Of a DNA stretch of 64,000 nt, positions 31,023 to 42,639 are shown piece by piece. This DNA comes from Liolophura sinensis (Eukaryota > Mollusca > Polyplacophora > Chitonida > Chitonidae). The stretch lies in the NCBI RefSeq assembly GCF_032854445.1, contig NC_088298.1:11893504-11957503 (forward strand). The letters are read 5' to 3'. The position numbers and the translations under genes were made by a program. The notes beneath the pieces are model-generated. The model made no database searches. It was not told the origin of the DNA and saw only the letters and a list, made by a program, of their open reading frames with translations. Each line of letters starts with the position of its first letter. Within the stretch, counting starts at the first letter, position 1.

Positions 31023-31500
31023 AGTCCGGCGTCGTCCTTCTGTCCGGGTATATTGAGTGAACCTACCCAAGACAGCGGATATATATTATCCAGTGTGCAT
31101 GCATATATCAACAAACTTCAAGCGCCAAGATCGACCACGTGATCACCCATGGGTCAGTTTGGGCGCCAAGGAGGTGAAGGAGCTGCACTAGCGCGTGGTG
31201 TGAATGGAGTTCACTCTTTGGTCAGTTTTGGCACAAACGAAATGAAGATCCCCATTGGTCAGTTTTGGCGCAAACCCATGAGTCCGTTTTGGCGCGACAT
31301 GTAGTTAAGAGAGCTGCTCTCGCGCGTAACATCAGTTATGAAGTAAACGAAATGGAGCTCACCTATTGGTCAGTTTTGGCGCGAACAAACTGGAGCTTAC
31401 CCATTGGTCAGCTTTCTAGCGAGAAAGAAATGGAGCTCACCCATTGGTACGTTTGGGCGTCAACGACACACTCCTTCCTCTCCATCCTCCTTCCAATACG
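31023..31500. promoter_or_regulatory. Polinton X terminal/subterminal region with CCAAT/E2F-like repeats
   Basis: Immediately upstream of the integrase start are AAGACAGCGGATATATATTATCC and then at least six units of the form CCCATTGGTCAGTTTTGGCGC, ending near GTCAACGACACACTCC. The match to 8290-8700 and (first part, inverted) 38380-38450 defines it as the element end and integrase promoter side. The exact terminus and target duplication cannot be fixed by eye. Confidence 0.65.
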
Positions 31501-32114
31501 ACACGAAAGCCCCCTACTATACTACTTACCACCACCATTATAAAGGCTTTTTTGTCTCAGGTGTCAAGGTACGTTATGCCCTTCCATGCCCTACTGATAG
31601 TCATATAAAGTCAGTCCTATCCACTAACCCTCACAAAAATTGCCTTTTGTTGGGGTCACGTAACACCTTAAAAGCTACCCATCGATGGGATCGGTTTGCA
31701 TATTAGTGTAATAAAAATGCAGTTAGTGTACTTTATCTAATTCGTTATGGTAAACTTCATCAGCTTGATTCGACACTATAAACTCATTGCCTCGGATAAC
31801 GTCAAAATTATTAACAATCGTTAAAAAAAGTCGCATTTGTTAACATGATTCACTTGAAGTGGTCACGTGTTTCTGATAAGCTGGCAATAAAGAAATAAAC
31901 CAGTAAATCGTAAGCTGGCATATGCAGCACTCAGTAAATAGGGTGGACACTATTTCATGACCTTGTCGATCCTGAAGAGGGCATATGATTTAAACCTAAG
32001 CTGTGGGCCAGAGACTTGCGTAGATGAGACAAACTGGATGGTTGATGTATCAGAGCGTCATAGCGTCGTGCGTAATTAGAGCTTAACCTGAGAATAGCTT
32101 ATTATTATGCTATA
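31501..32114. other. Region upstream of the sulfotransferase gene
   Basis: Unique-looking sequence between the Polinton end and the first coding exon. It presumably holds the promoter and 5' UTR, but no convincing TATA box or upstream exon can be specified. Confidence 0.4.
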
Positions 32115-35100
32115 ATGAGGCATTTATTTTCACACATATGGAGCTCAAACCGTACCAAAATTTATTTAGTCTTCTTCCCTTTTCTCATCTGCGCGTTTCT
32201 CCTGTATGGGTTGGATGTTCTTCCTGTGTTTCGTATGAGGTGTTCTCTAGTGGAGGTTAAGCTGTCACCAAATCCGTTACCGCTGACAGCTTTGGTTAGC
32301 TTTCCCGGATCGGGTAATACATGGGTGCGCCATATTGTTCAACAAGCAACAGGTGAGTTTAGAGGCTACAAATAAGGCCCGTTTAACCAGTACAAAGTAC
32401 ATCTACTTTTATAAATGGAAGTATGTGACAACGCTATATTTGTTTTTTGTTTTTGTTGTTGTTGCTGTTGTTATTTACACTGTGCTCAAGAATACTTTAT
32501 TTATACGACGGCGGGACACATGATGGTGGGAGGAAACCGGGTAAAGACCTGACGGAATCCGTAAACCATCCGCAGGTTGCTGCCATACCGCAACACAACA
32601 TAACTTATTAAACTGTAATGATGTAATTTTACTCAGGCCCAGATAGGTCTTTGCTGTGGGATACATAAGTTTGAACACTAAGCCTAGAAATGGCCGCTGA
32701 CTCAGTGAACCACATGAGGTTAGTTGTCACACCCAAGAAGCGAGTGATCACCGAGCAAGATACTGCATTTATTGCCCAGCGGACACACAAGAACGTGCTT
32801 CCTCTCGATTAGCTTTATTCCTACAAGCAAATGATAATTATTCTTCGGTGATCGTCTTCCATTCTTTGTCCGGTTTCATGTCATATCTAAGAAAATATCG
32901 TGATTATCATTGTTTTGTGTTGAATTTAGAACAAGATTGTGAACTTAAAGCTTCGACACAAACGACTGGTTATATCTGGATACATGTGGTTGGTGAATGT
33001 ACAGCAAACAATGTGTTTTATACGGCTTGGATCAAAGTTGATTTGAAGAATTAGCTCGAACAATGAATACATTCAACTTGTTCCGACAAAGTACGTCTTA
33101 CACCAATGTTCACGGCTTTTTTGTGATCTCAGATTTTATTGCCCATGAGTTTGCAACATTCCTTCACCTTTTTATGACAATGGTAAATGGAGAAAGCCAT
33201 GCAAATGTACAGAACCCAAAACCGACATTTAACCATAGATTTATACACACAATCTATTCATTTTTGATGTTGTTTTTCTCTTGTCTGACAACAGGTATTG
33301 GAACTGGAAGCGTGTATTGTGACCAATTTCTACGGGATCATGGATTTCCCTTTGAATGTATCAAAAACGGCTCAGTAGTTTTGATAAAAACACATCAACA
33401 AAAGATTTCCGAACCAAACCTACGATTTTCCCGTATGGTTCTCCTACTTCGAAACCCATTTGATGCAATTCGAGCGGAATTCAATCGACGTTTCTCTAAG
33501 GAAAATCACACAGGACTCGCACCTAAAACCAGAGTTAAGAAAGGTAAGATAAAGAGTGGATCTTTACACGTGATAAACGGATGAAATTGGATTTATGAAT
33601 GTTAGTCTTAAAGTGGAAGTTTTAGATTCACAATTTATAAGAAACTAAATAAACAAAATCTTACAAATCCTTTTACTTGAAGCTCACATGTAAACAGTAA
33701 AGCGAGGCATCCAGATCCCAATTCAGGCCGACAACCCGTAAAACATTATCCAAAGTCAAACTCCTCAAGACCAGTTTCATTAATGGACAATGCAGCATCT
33801 GGCTAAACATATTTGAGCCAAAAGCAGGATACTCAAGCTTTCTAAAAAGTACCATCCTTTATTATTTTAAAGAGATTTTACCGAATAACATATAGAACAA
33901 AATGGAAGTACCGCACAAATGGCTGGTGTAAGTCGAGGCAGCCATCTTGAGAATTCTATCCAAACAAACACATTGCCATCAAGTCACGCGGCCAAAGCTG
34001 TGGCCTAACCTTTACTCATTCACTCCATGAAGTAGCACATGACAACACAAAACTACTGCATTTTGAGAACGTTTACAACGGTTTAGTTACTTAAAGCCGA
34101 AGGGCCCGTTCGCAAATGTTGTAGAGCAGGTCTGCATTATTTACAGACCGCCACAGATGTACAATCAGTTGATTTACAAATCGTGTAATGTTCAACGACG
34201 GAATCACAAACTATGTCAGACAGTAAAATACCGTCTTGAACCAAACCGTATTCACCTCCCCAAATACATTTTGCCGTTCATGTTAGCGTTTAGTTAGCAG
34301 TCTCTTAATAACAAATATCACATTTTATGGTGATGAGAATACGGCATGTCAACGAACAACTAAAAAACTAAATAAATCTTAGTATATAATTCTTTTTTCT
34401 CTGAATTACAAATGATGATTTTAAATTTTTCTCCTTCGTCTTTCTCACACAAGGGATGTTTTCTCTGTTTTCTTTTATAAAATACAGTAAAATTATTGAA
34501 ACGCCGTGTTCAAACCAAAGTGCTACCTCTGACGTCCGCGATAACTAGATCAGCGCTATTTTCGACGCCACTCGCTACAAAACTGACGCATGAAATCCAT
34601 TAAAAAGAATGCCCAGTTCAGCCTCAGTGGTGCTTAGATTTATGTCCATTTATTTGTTTCAGAATTGAGCATGATTCTAGTTGTACAACAATCCCATTGT
34701 GCTTTTGTAAACATTTACGACCTGAACCAGGAATACCCCGGTCATGCATCTGCAGCTAGGCTAGGCTATTTAATCAGGGCCGCTTGAGTTCCTTCTATAA
34801 CACATAGTAGGCCTACTCTATCAACAGGTCAAGCAGTGAAAGAAGTATTCTTCTAGTATGTCCAATTTCCGAGAAAACCATCTTTATCCCTTTGGCCTTC
34901 ATCACCGATGTCCACAACTTTTAACTACCGTAGGCTTAGATTATTATACGGAAAATAACTTCGACGTTAGAGAGCTAGAGTAAACGTGACGTCACCTTAT
35001 TCTTGATAATGGAGACGTGCTAAAGCTGTGTCAAAGCAAAGTTTCACTAAACTTTTGTGGAGTTGTGGAGAATAGGTATGGGACAAAAACAAGGGAAACC

Positions 35101-36718
35101 TCAAATTTCTACATTGTTATATTCCAACTGAAGTTTTGAACTTTCGTACCCCCACTTGACAGAATAGATGGCGATGAAGGATGTGTCGGGAGCAGTTAAT
35201 TGCATACATATATGGTTGTTATTGTGGTGTTTATCCAGGTTATGTTCCATGTTAGATTTTTAGCGTGCTAAGTGATCAATGTGGTTAAATGACCCGGACG
35301 TAAATGTGTGACATTCGACAGATCTTGCATTTCTTGATTGATACTTTGTTTACATACATAAAGCAGATGTGTCATGCTATTTCATGTTGTTTATATTTAT
35401 GGAATTGTGGTTGTTTGGAATAAATGGGCAAAGTGGTATATAATGAACCTATAGACATCCAAGCAGACAATTGTATGCTCAACAATAATGGACGTTCCAT
35501 GTCAATAGTTGCAATGCCAATTTCCTAAAGCAACTTTCAACACAAATCACCAAAACCACCATGTAAGAAATCAGGACGGTGTGAAGAGACGTAGTGAACA
35601 GATCTGAATGGTATCGGCAGGACACAGTAAATTTCCTAGGGGAGCAAGTTTAATCAGTATTCAATCGTGCACCATGACAGTATGATGTTAATGAAGAGTA
35701 AATTCTCGTCAATCAAGAGTAATTTTTAATCAAGAGTTCGTATTATTTTAGTATAGATTTATTTATGCTTTTAATCAAGATTTATTTATAGTGAGTTTTT
35801 AAAACATAAAACCTGAGCTCGATGGTTTGTTTCACCATGGAGACAATAATCCATAGCTGTACTCTCAAATGGTTTTCATGTGTTGATCAAACTGTTGATT
35901 ACATGCCTTCAAGTTTACTTTACTTTGCAGAATTGAGAGATATTTTAAAGTAAAATGTTGCTTCAGACAAATGTGAAACGTGTAAAAGTGGAAGTGTTTC
36001 TTTTCTATGCTTTAAGGAATCATTGAAAGTAAAGAAGTAAGAGTTAAAATCAGCAAAAAAAGAAATCAAAAAGAAATCAAAACAAAAGTAAAAGTTGGTC
36101 AAACTATACAAATCAGTTTTTAATGTAGAATTCTTACAAGGCCAAGGGATACGGTGAAAGCGGTAACAAATCGCCGTGGTCATCGTACCGTTAAGGACAA
36201 AATAGGGTTCTTGTGACGTCAGAAGAAACAACTAATTATAAAAATTATTAGCACCTGATTGGTCAAAATGCATAACATTGACATAACGAAACTTGTCGAA
36301 GTTTACGACTTGTAATAGAATAAACAAACAATGGAAATTATTATAAATTATGGCTTCAACATATAAGGTATTTTATCACAAGTAATTTTTTTATTCAGAC
36401 TGGCCACGTGTTTCAAGGGAAATGATTACTACCTGGACGAGAAGTATCTTAAAATGGACGAGTTTCCAAGGACCCATCCATGTGACAAAATATGAGGACT
36501 GGAAAGTAAACCTAGATCAAGAACTACACCGGCTTCTCCAGTTTATGGACATTTCTGTATCGAGGCGCCAATTGTTGTGTGCAGTCCGGAATTCTGAAGG
36601 ATTGTTTCACAGGAAAGCGGGTGGATCTTCTTTAGAATTCAACAAAGCAAGTCGCGACATACTCAACGCAAAAATTCAGTTCATTTTTCGCAAAACAAAG
36701 ATAAAGTTTTCAACTTAA
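32115..36718 (+). CDS. WSCD-like type II membrane sulfotransferase, three exons
   Basis: Coding exons are 32115-32352, 33295-33543 and 36399-36718 (807 nt, 268 residues plus stop). Junctions: ACAG|GTGAGT, TGACAACAG|GTATTGG, AAAG|GTAAGA, TTATTCAG|ACTGG; both introns are phase 1. The protein has a short cytosolic N-terminus, one membrane span (about residues 16-36), the PAPS-binding loop PGSGNTWVRH (64-73), GSVYCDQFLRDHGFP, and a 3'-phosphate-binding segment LLLRNPFDAIRAEFNRR (129-145), then HVTKYEDWKVNLDQEL. This pattern matches the sulfotransferase domain of WSC-domain-containing proteins 1/2, which act in the secretory pathway on unknown or glycan substrates. The WSC domains are absent, so it is a domain-only relative. 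All key segments are open, so it is probably functional. Confidence 0.85.
32470..32592 (-). mobile_element. SINE fragment in intron 1
   Basis: A reverse-oriented SINE 3' part: CTCAAGAATACTTTATTTATACGACGGCGGG, GGTGGGAGGAAACCGGGTAAAG and CCATCCGCAGGTTGCTG (cited in part). Divergent, so older than most copies here. A (TTG)n run precedes it at 32450-32470. Confidence 0.85.
33544..36398. other. Intron 2 of the sulfotransferase gene
   Basis: A 2.86-kb intron without recognisable repeats or internal exons. It runs from GTAAGATAAAG to a pyrimidine-rich TTTTTTTATTCAG. No alternative exon with coherent coding was seen, and the flanking exons join in frame. Confidence 0.7.
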
Positions 36719-38299
36719 TGGTCTTTTTAAGTCATCGTATGAAATATGCATGTAGCTGTGAATAATGGCCAGTTGCAAATAGCAACTCCTGTGTCGTATG
36801 TCTATGTGTGCTTAATCCATTGTGCCAGGGGATCTGTAACATGAAGAGTCATACTCCACTATCTGAGGTAAATTTACAACAGGCCGTATTTACCCGTAGC
36901 GTGTGAACAGTTGCCAACACTCACACTATTGACTCTGCTCTAGTTTTATTGTGTACGTGGTAGTCTTCTATGCTACACGCCTGAATATTTTCTTTTGTTG
37001 CATGGAAGAAACGTGAAGATATTATTAGCCCCATATTGCATAGGATGTATTTGTTTGATTGAGGTTGAAACAGGCTATATTTGGGTTCAGAATATAGTTA
37101 AGCCCAGTCATAACTATTCGGATATAAAACTAAAACGGTTTGGCATCAGTGGCATTTAGGTTTACTTGGAAGAGATATGCACAATTTCATTAGCACAAAG
37201 CACTGAATTCAGCATGTTTTAAGCTCATTTCACCATAAAACTACCACTCGCAGCGATAAGGTAAAGTAAAGGGCAGTTAATGGTATATCTACTGACCAAT
37301 TTTCACCTTCACAGCACCAACGGTTTCCGGCCAGATGAACTTGGAAAATAATGAAAAAAAACCCCGCACATATGCGAACTTTAATTGCAGTTTAGAGGAG
37401 ACCTGTACGTCATAGGAAAAAATAAAACTAGATTCATTTTCAGCAGGCCTAGCTATATCTAACTGCAATCTTGCTTTCATTTTTCAAAAATAAATGACCG
37501 TCTGACTTTAACGACCAATAGAGTGCTTTCAGACTTTCTTACCGACATGAGCAATATTTGCAAGCGTATTACATTTGTTATATTTGGTCCTTCGGGTGTG
37601 AGGAATCGATCTAGCAAATATGATACAATTTACACTAAATTAGCCAGTGAATATGTTGAATAATTTTGCAAAAGCAATTATTACATACAACAATTAACTC
37701 AACTTCTTCAAATATATCCAGGTATCGGTGTATTATTGGTGTTTCTTGATTTTTGACCAAAAACCTTAAAATCTCTTCCTCTCAAGAACTAATAAACGGA
37801 TCATTCTTTTATAATTTGATAACCACGTAATCTCTCATCCTACAGTTAGATGCAATTACTTTGGGGAAATCATCGTACAAATCGTCCAATCTCAGCAATG
37901 CTCGAGAATATGAAGACATATAGAAAACTTATGTTTCAGTTTGATGTCCACTTCTACATATTAGGACCAGTGATTAGGAGCCTGTTTTGTTCTTTGTTTA
38001 TATAATTATTTTTTTTCAAAAGAAAAAAAATAAATAATTAGAAATAAACTATTATTAGCTACATGAATTTTGTGGTTTGTAAATCGAAAACTATGAGAGC
38101 TAGAATCTTGCATTAAATAGTGGCCCAAGAATGTACCTTCCAGTGCATGCCAAACGATTTCAGCTTTATACAGTAGTTTCTCGGTGAATATAGTGTTTAA
38201 CTGACAGTAGTATAGAAGAACGTGTCTCATTGCGGGGGGAGGGATTGAGGAGAAGGGGGTAAGGGGGGGGGGAGTGATTCCCAAACGGGTCATGGGTGA
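36719..38299. other. Downstream intergenic region with G-rich tract
   Basis: No gene recognised. At about 38234-38272 the plus strand is G-rich (GCGGGGGGAGGGATTGAGG, then GGGGGTAAGGGGGGGGGG), a possible G-quadruplex just outside the Polinton Y end. Confidence 0.5.
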
Positions 38300-38339
38300 C
38301 CTCGCCGTGCGCCTAATAATGCAACCACTCGGTCTTGGT

Positions 38340-38470
38340 ATGTTGGGGTTGATCAGCTCCTTGGAGCCCTAACTGACCCATGGTTGATTTAGGATATAAT
38401 ATATATCCGCTGTCTGGGACAGGTTCACTCACTATATACGGACACAGGTACGACGCCGGAGTATGCCCTC
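38340..38470 (+). repeat. Polinton Y terminal region
   Basis: GGATATAATATATATCCGCTGTC and TTCACTCACTATATACGGACACAGG are the inverse of the sequence at 31030-31090 next to the Polinton X integrase. The E2F/CCAAT repeat array seen at the other ends is reduced here to one CTGACCCATGG-containing unit. Confidence 0.7.
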
Positions 38471-39480
38471 GCCCCGGCCGCCAGCAACTTTCCCGGCAGC
38501 AGCAGTAGCCGCGGCGGTCGATACCGCTCTTCATGCACTGTATTACGACCCTGACAGCCCAGTGGCTTAGAGCGGCATTCAGCCCTTACTCAAGGCAGTC
38601 CGGCAACTTGGGCTCAAAGTGAGTCGGGCCAGCATGTCGACTTGTTTGACCCAGCAGGACATGTACACCCTGCACCGTCCCGCTCGACGGCGCCACCCTC
38701 GTAACCGAGTTGTGGTTAGGAGTATAGACAGTCAGTGGTAGGCGGACGCATTTTCAACACGGGACGTCGACCGTTGTAGCTGTGAAAGGACGAGGGCAAA
38801 GAGTTTCTGAGTAGACCGTTCCAGGCATTTTTAAAGGACAACGGGTTTTTTCTTTCACACGTTTAAGTAGACAAAAGCGTCCGTGGTAAAAATGTTTAAC
38901 CGTATTTTGAATGGACGCATGTACAAATATTTCACCGCTCACAACACTCGGCAATACCTGGACGCCTTACCACCTCTGGCCCGCGGCTACAATCGAGCGT
39001 ATCACCGGAGTATACGGCAGACCCCCACCCCCACCCTCCCCCCACCCCCACCCCATCGAAGTCAGCACAAAGAACCACAAAGAAGTGCGTCAAGCCTTGT
39101 ACGGTTCACCCACGTCCAAACGATCGGTGTACCGTTCGTACGTATACATTCAAGTAAAAGGAAAATTCGGAAAATCGTGCCTCAGGAATTGGAGAACGGA
39201 AGTGTTCCGCATCGTCCGCACCCACCCTCGTCAGCCTTTCGTGTACACACACTGGAGGACCTTGAACGGGGAACGTTTCCTCTGGACGTTTTACGAGACC
39301 AAATTGCACCCGGTGACGGCCGCGGCAGAAAAGTTTTATCAGGGGGAGAAGATCTTAAAAAGGAACGTTGCCCAAGAAAACAGTACTATTGGGTGAAGTG
39401 GGTCGGCTATCCACCCAGCTTTAATTCTTGGGTGCCGGCCACGGACGGACGTCAAACGTATTTAACCCCGAGAATGACGG
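38471..39480 (+). pseudogene. Polinton integrase with chromodomain, core deleted
   Basis: The N-terminal segment reads ASMSTCLTQQDMYTLHRPARR up to IDSQW, then a stop and a deletion join ADAFSTRDVDRCSC. The first catalytic Asp neighbourhood is damaged and the second (CVDVLSK) is absent. Further on are VKMFNRILNGRMYKYFTAHN (about 38886-38945), SVYRSYVYIQVKGKFGKSCL (about 39124-39185) and the chromodomain YYWVKWVGYPPSFNSW (about 39382-39430). A CCCCCACCCC expansion (39015-39055) interrupts the linker. It is the same gene as in Polinton X but with a larger core lesion. Confidence 0.85.
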
Positions 39481-39512
39481 GGCTGACTGTCACTCCCTAT
39501 CGACCTATCTCA

Positions 39513-39712
39513 AGGGATGGATCAGTGGGTACAAGGCTTGCTCGAGAGTAAAGGCACCGTGACGGCCGTGCTCGGAGTATTTTTTGTACATCGAAGTTCT
39601 AGTGGGTGGATTGGACGCGGAAATTAGTGTGCAGCTCCTCCAAGATCAGTCGACCATTCAATATCTACAAGGGCAATTGGACAAAACGCTCCTGCGTTGG
39701 TCCGGAAAGGCT
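39513..39712 (+). pseudogene. Small Polinton membrane protein remnant
   Basis: Begins after the integrase as GWISGYKAC in a shifted frame. Matching pieces of the Polinton X protein (hydrophobic segment, then QLLQDQSTIQYLQGQLDKT at about 39632-39690) are present in alternating frames. The hydrophobic part is frameshifted near 39575-39600. Function unknown; one predicted membrane span in the X copy. Confidence 0.6.
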
Positions 39713-40200
39713 TTGTCCCCTCCTCCGCTGTCACCACCATCACCACCGTCGTCGCAGAGTGACATCGCGCGTCAGCTTGACAGCACGTACCGGGCGAGGA
39801 CCTGACCTCCAGCCCTCTACCCACAACGGCATTTACCGCCGAGCAGGACGCATCCACGGACCAAGCACCACGCCCCGGTTGAAGTTTACGGGATTTCCCA
39901 GTTCACCCCAACTCCGCCAGCGTCACCGATCTTCGCTCCGTAGCAACAGTTTGGTACCGATCACTGTTTTCACACACCCGTCTATTTTTCACCCAACATG
40001 GCGCGGCACGGCGCGCAGCAGCAGCTGCAGCAGCGGTGGCAGTAGCATTCCGTCTACCTCGCCCTCCCCACCTGCGGCGTCCATCAGCAGCAGTAGCACT
40101 GCGTCTACTTCGCTCTCCCACCCGCGGTGACGGCGGCAGTGACCGGAGCGGCCTTCCGCACTGCACTTCACCCTCACCGGTACGACCAGCCGAACTGACT
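39713..40200 (+). other. Pro/Ser/Arg-rich low-complexity segment
   Basis: CCACCATCACCACC-like and CAGCAGCAGCAGTAGC-like tracts give Pro-rich or Ser-rich frames. It may be a remnant of a disordered protein, but no family is recognised and frames are not consistently open. Confidence 0.4.
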
Positions 40201-40204
40201 CACC

Positions 40205-40780
40205 CAGCTTCTCCGTCCATGAATACCCCATGGGAGCATCCGTTTACCTGCATCTTAAGTGGATGGTTGGTGGAGCACGCTCGAGCTCTCATTTACCCAC
40301 CCCCGCAGCGCGTCGTCTGGGATTATGGGGAGTGGCAGCCGTTGTACACCACGTTACTCAACGTTCGTTTTGAAGAAGGTGTGCCCGGCCCGTCAACATT
40401 CCACCTGCCGAAGCGGACGAACGCGTGACAAAACTCTTTACCAAAGTCAGCCACCACCGCAAATATGTTATAGTGGTATACATCGTGCAGAACTTGTTCA
40501 ACAAAACCAAAGATCATGCACCATAAGTCTGAAACGTACACCACTTGGTGTTGTTTAAAAAACCCGCGAGACGCGTCTCAAATTACCACTATTGCTAAAA
40601 AGATTGCTCCGGGGCGGACTCAGTACGTGCGCGAGGCGTTTGAGGATGCCACCGCCGAATCTCACGGGTATTTGCTGGTAGATTTCAAGCAAGCTACACC
40701 CGATCACCTGCAACTTTGCAACACATCTTCCCCGGGGAGATTCAGCACGCCTACCTCCCCAAGTCATTAAACTTTGTACG
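40205..40780 (+). pseudogene. Polinton packaging ATPase (FtsK/HerA type), decayed
   Basis: Pieces match the Polinton genome-packaging ATPase: VWDYGEWQPLY (DYGEWQPLY at 40321-40347), LFTKVSHHRKYVIVVYIVQN (about 40432-40493), a stop, then FKNPRDASQI (NPRDASQI at 40561-40584), PGRTQYVREAFEDATAES and GYLLVDFKQATPDH. The Walker A loop expected before the first piece is replaced by ILSGWLVEHARAL, so nucleotide binding is lost. Stops and frameshifts occur near 40400-40430 and 40525. The ATPase would drive DNA into the capsid. Confidence 0.75.
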
Positions 40781-41151
40781 CACGATCTGCCGATTCAGTT
40801 GTTTTAACGTCAATCACCCGCGATGTCACGCCGGCTCCAACGTTACGGCCCGTTACTGTCCTTACTGCCCCTGCTGGCTCGAACCACCCCCGCCTGTCGA
40901 CGTGCTGTGCTGCGAGGCAACAATCCGGTTAACTTTGGTGTTTATGTGAATGTGACAAGATTGTGTTAAATGGAAACGTTCCACTATCATGGCTCAGAAA
41001 GGGAAGTTACAGCGGCACAAGACGGGTCTTCGCATCTTGGTCAAGAAAAGTATTCCACTGCATAGAAAGGACGGATTGTTCAACGCGGTGGGCTCCTCAC
41101 CACTGCATCAGCCCTCATCGGTTGCATCATTAAGAGCATAGCTAGGAGGTA
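40781..41151 (+). other. Spacer with possible short Cys-rich frame
   Basis: The frame 40716-40949 includes CRFSCFNVNHPRCHAG and CPYCPCW, but it starts inside the ATPase in another frame and has no known counterpart. Probably non-coding decay; a zinc-binding remnant cannot be excluded. Confidence 0.25.
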
Positions 41152-41436
41152 ATGCAGCACGCCAAGAAAATGACCTTGGTCAAGCTACGGCTCTTGGACA
41201 CGCTCTTTGCGACCACCATCCCCGTACCCCGTCTCCTTGTACCCCGTGCCCAGTACTGTACCCTCAGTGCGCTCGAACAAAAGATGGCATGGATCTTCCA
41301 TGACACGACACTCTTGGACGATGAGAAAATACAGCGGTATCCCAACTCCCTTAATGGTACTTTGCGTTTCAAGATGAATACCAAGCCACGCAGCAGCCAA
41401 CGAACAAGCCCTCCTCCAACCCTGTCGGTCGTTTAA
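41152..41436 (+). CDS. Small conserved Polinton protein (94 codons)
   Basis: An open frame: KKMTLVKLRLLDTLFATT, then LSALEQKMAWIFHDTTLLDD and EKIQRYPNSLNGTLRF. The LxxLExxMxxI...L-DDEKIxxY pattern is familiar from a small protein of unknown role encoded near the capsid genes of many Polintons. Position between ATPase and minor capsid fits. It is the only Polinton Y frame without an obvious internal lesion, but a good initiation context is uncertain and the C-terminus may be altered. Family recognition is moderate. Confidence 0.5.
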   Translation: MQHAKKMTLVKLRLLDTLFATTIPVPRLLVPRAQYCTLSALEQKMAWIFHDTTLLDDEKIQRYPNSLNGTLRFKMNTKPRSSQRTSPPPTLSVV

Positions 41437-41745
41437 GCGAGGGGGGCGGGGGGGTTAGAAAGCGTTCCTGTCGCTTTACGGCGAAAGGCTGCTCTGCTCT
41501 GGGGGCGACACCGAGCGACTGGGTGAGAGAAAAGATGGACTCACCAGCCCAGGCGAAAAAAACCGTTACCACATCACGATCTCTGCCCGCCCGTTCTCGC
41601 CTTCCTCCTCCTCCTCCCGCTAAAACCACTACCACCAAAATCACTACCAACACCACACCACGCCGACCCAAGGGACGACAACATGCGGCGACCTCCATCA
41701 CCAACCATCGAACGCCCGCTAAAATGGAATCCCTATTAAATACCG
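41437..41745 (+). other. Low-complexity spacer (Thr/Pro-rich reading)
   Basis: A G-rich run near 41441-41453 and CCTCCTCCTCC / ACCACTACCACC tracts. A frame at 41523-41822 is Thr/Pro-rich and has no recognised counterpart. Confidence 0.4.
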
Positions 41746-42370
41746 GTGCCAGATGGAAAGACAGTAAGTCCTCCCGGAGGACATCACCTCACCAACATTT
41801 TTCACGTTATAGTGCCCAGTAACAGCTCGCGTGACCACTTCCCGAGCAATACCTTCACGCATTTCACAATCCAACTGCCACACCCAAGGAGGACCTCCCC
41901 AAGTGACACACACATTCCTTTACTCAAAACTCATGCCGTTGATTTGACTTTAAATTTCGATGATGCGCAGGGGAAACACAGCCTGCGGTTTCAGAAACAA
42001 TTGAGGCTCGGTTTCAGTCCACGTCTAAAGCAGGTCATGAATTTTCCGTACGATTGGATCATGGGCCAGCGGATCTGCGGCATGTCGGTGCCGAGGATTT
42101 AGATGCCACCACACCCACGTTGTATGTGTACACGGACATTGTCGAACCGCGTGGTGGGAGAAACGCTGGCGCCGCTGCTGTGGATGGTTACTACGACAGG
42201 AAGTACGAGCAGCACATCTGCAAGACCTTCCAACACGTGTAATGCGTCCTTGTACGGCGCAAGCATTTCTCGACGGTGGAAATTGATATTAGGGAAGCCA
42301 CGGGCCAACCCGTCCCATTTGAACGCGTTAAAGTGCTACTGACATTTCACTTTCGACAGCGGCGCGCATA
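41746..42370 (+). pseudogene. Polinton minor capsid (penton-like) protein, decayed
   Basis: The frame contains FHVIVPSNSSRDHFPSNT then FTHFTIQLPHPRR (about 41800-41890), GKHSLRFQKQLRLGFSPRLK (about 41968-42030), a stop near 42100, then in other frames LYVYTDIVEPR (YVYTDIVEPR at 42122-42151), HICKTFQHV (about 42213-42239) and ISRRWKL. This order resembles the single-jelly-roll minor capsid of Polintons that forms the vertices. The middle part is shortened and frames shift at least twice. No equivalent remains in Polinton X or fragment Z. Confidence 0.65.
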
Positions 42371-42379
42371 GCCTTTGCA

Positions 42380-42634
42380 ATGAACGTCGTAGACGACCCC
42401 AACATGTGCCGATTCTATATCGACTATTACACCAAGCAAGTCGGCGGAGGTGGGTTCCTGTGTTTCAGGGTGTGGTTGTACAGCGCGGTCACGGCTTGCT
42501 TGACAGTTTTTATCAAAATGGCGCAGCCCTTGTTAAAGCCAGGTGTTAAAGCGTTGGGTAAAACTGCGTTATGTGCCGAACTGAAAGTCATGGACGGCTT
42601 GTGGGACGAGGGAGTGCCGGTGAGCCAGGCCTAG
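42380..42634 (+). pseudogene. Small hydrophobic Polinton protein
   Basis: Begins MNVVDDPNMCRFYIDYYTKQ and continues with a Gly run, a hydrophobic stretch (WLYSAVTACLTVFI) and PLLKPGVKALGKTALCAELK. Short DYY...Gly-rich, Leu/Ala-amphipathic proteins follow the minor capsid gene in many Polintons. The role is unproven; membrane-lytic or core functions have been proposed for comparable proteins. The end (WDEGVPVSQA, then stop) aligns with the point where the Polinton X chimera resumes. Confidence 0.55.
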
Positions 42635-42639
42635 AATCG

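Larger units (their letters stand above)
24480..31500. mobile_element. Polinton X (decayed, internally deleted)
   Basis: DNA polymerase B remnant on + (24.6-27.4 kb) converges with a minus-strand cassette read from 31.0 kb: integrase, small membrane protein, basic protein, capsid, protease. The subterminal repeat block (31030-31500) marks the right end. The left terminal repeat is lost at the junction with the TIR element. Packaging ATPase and minor capsid genes, present in Polinton Y, are missing between about 29640 and 29590. An autonomous Polinton is typically 15-20 kb, so more than half is gone. Confidence 0.85.
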
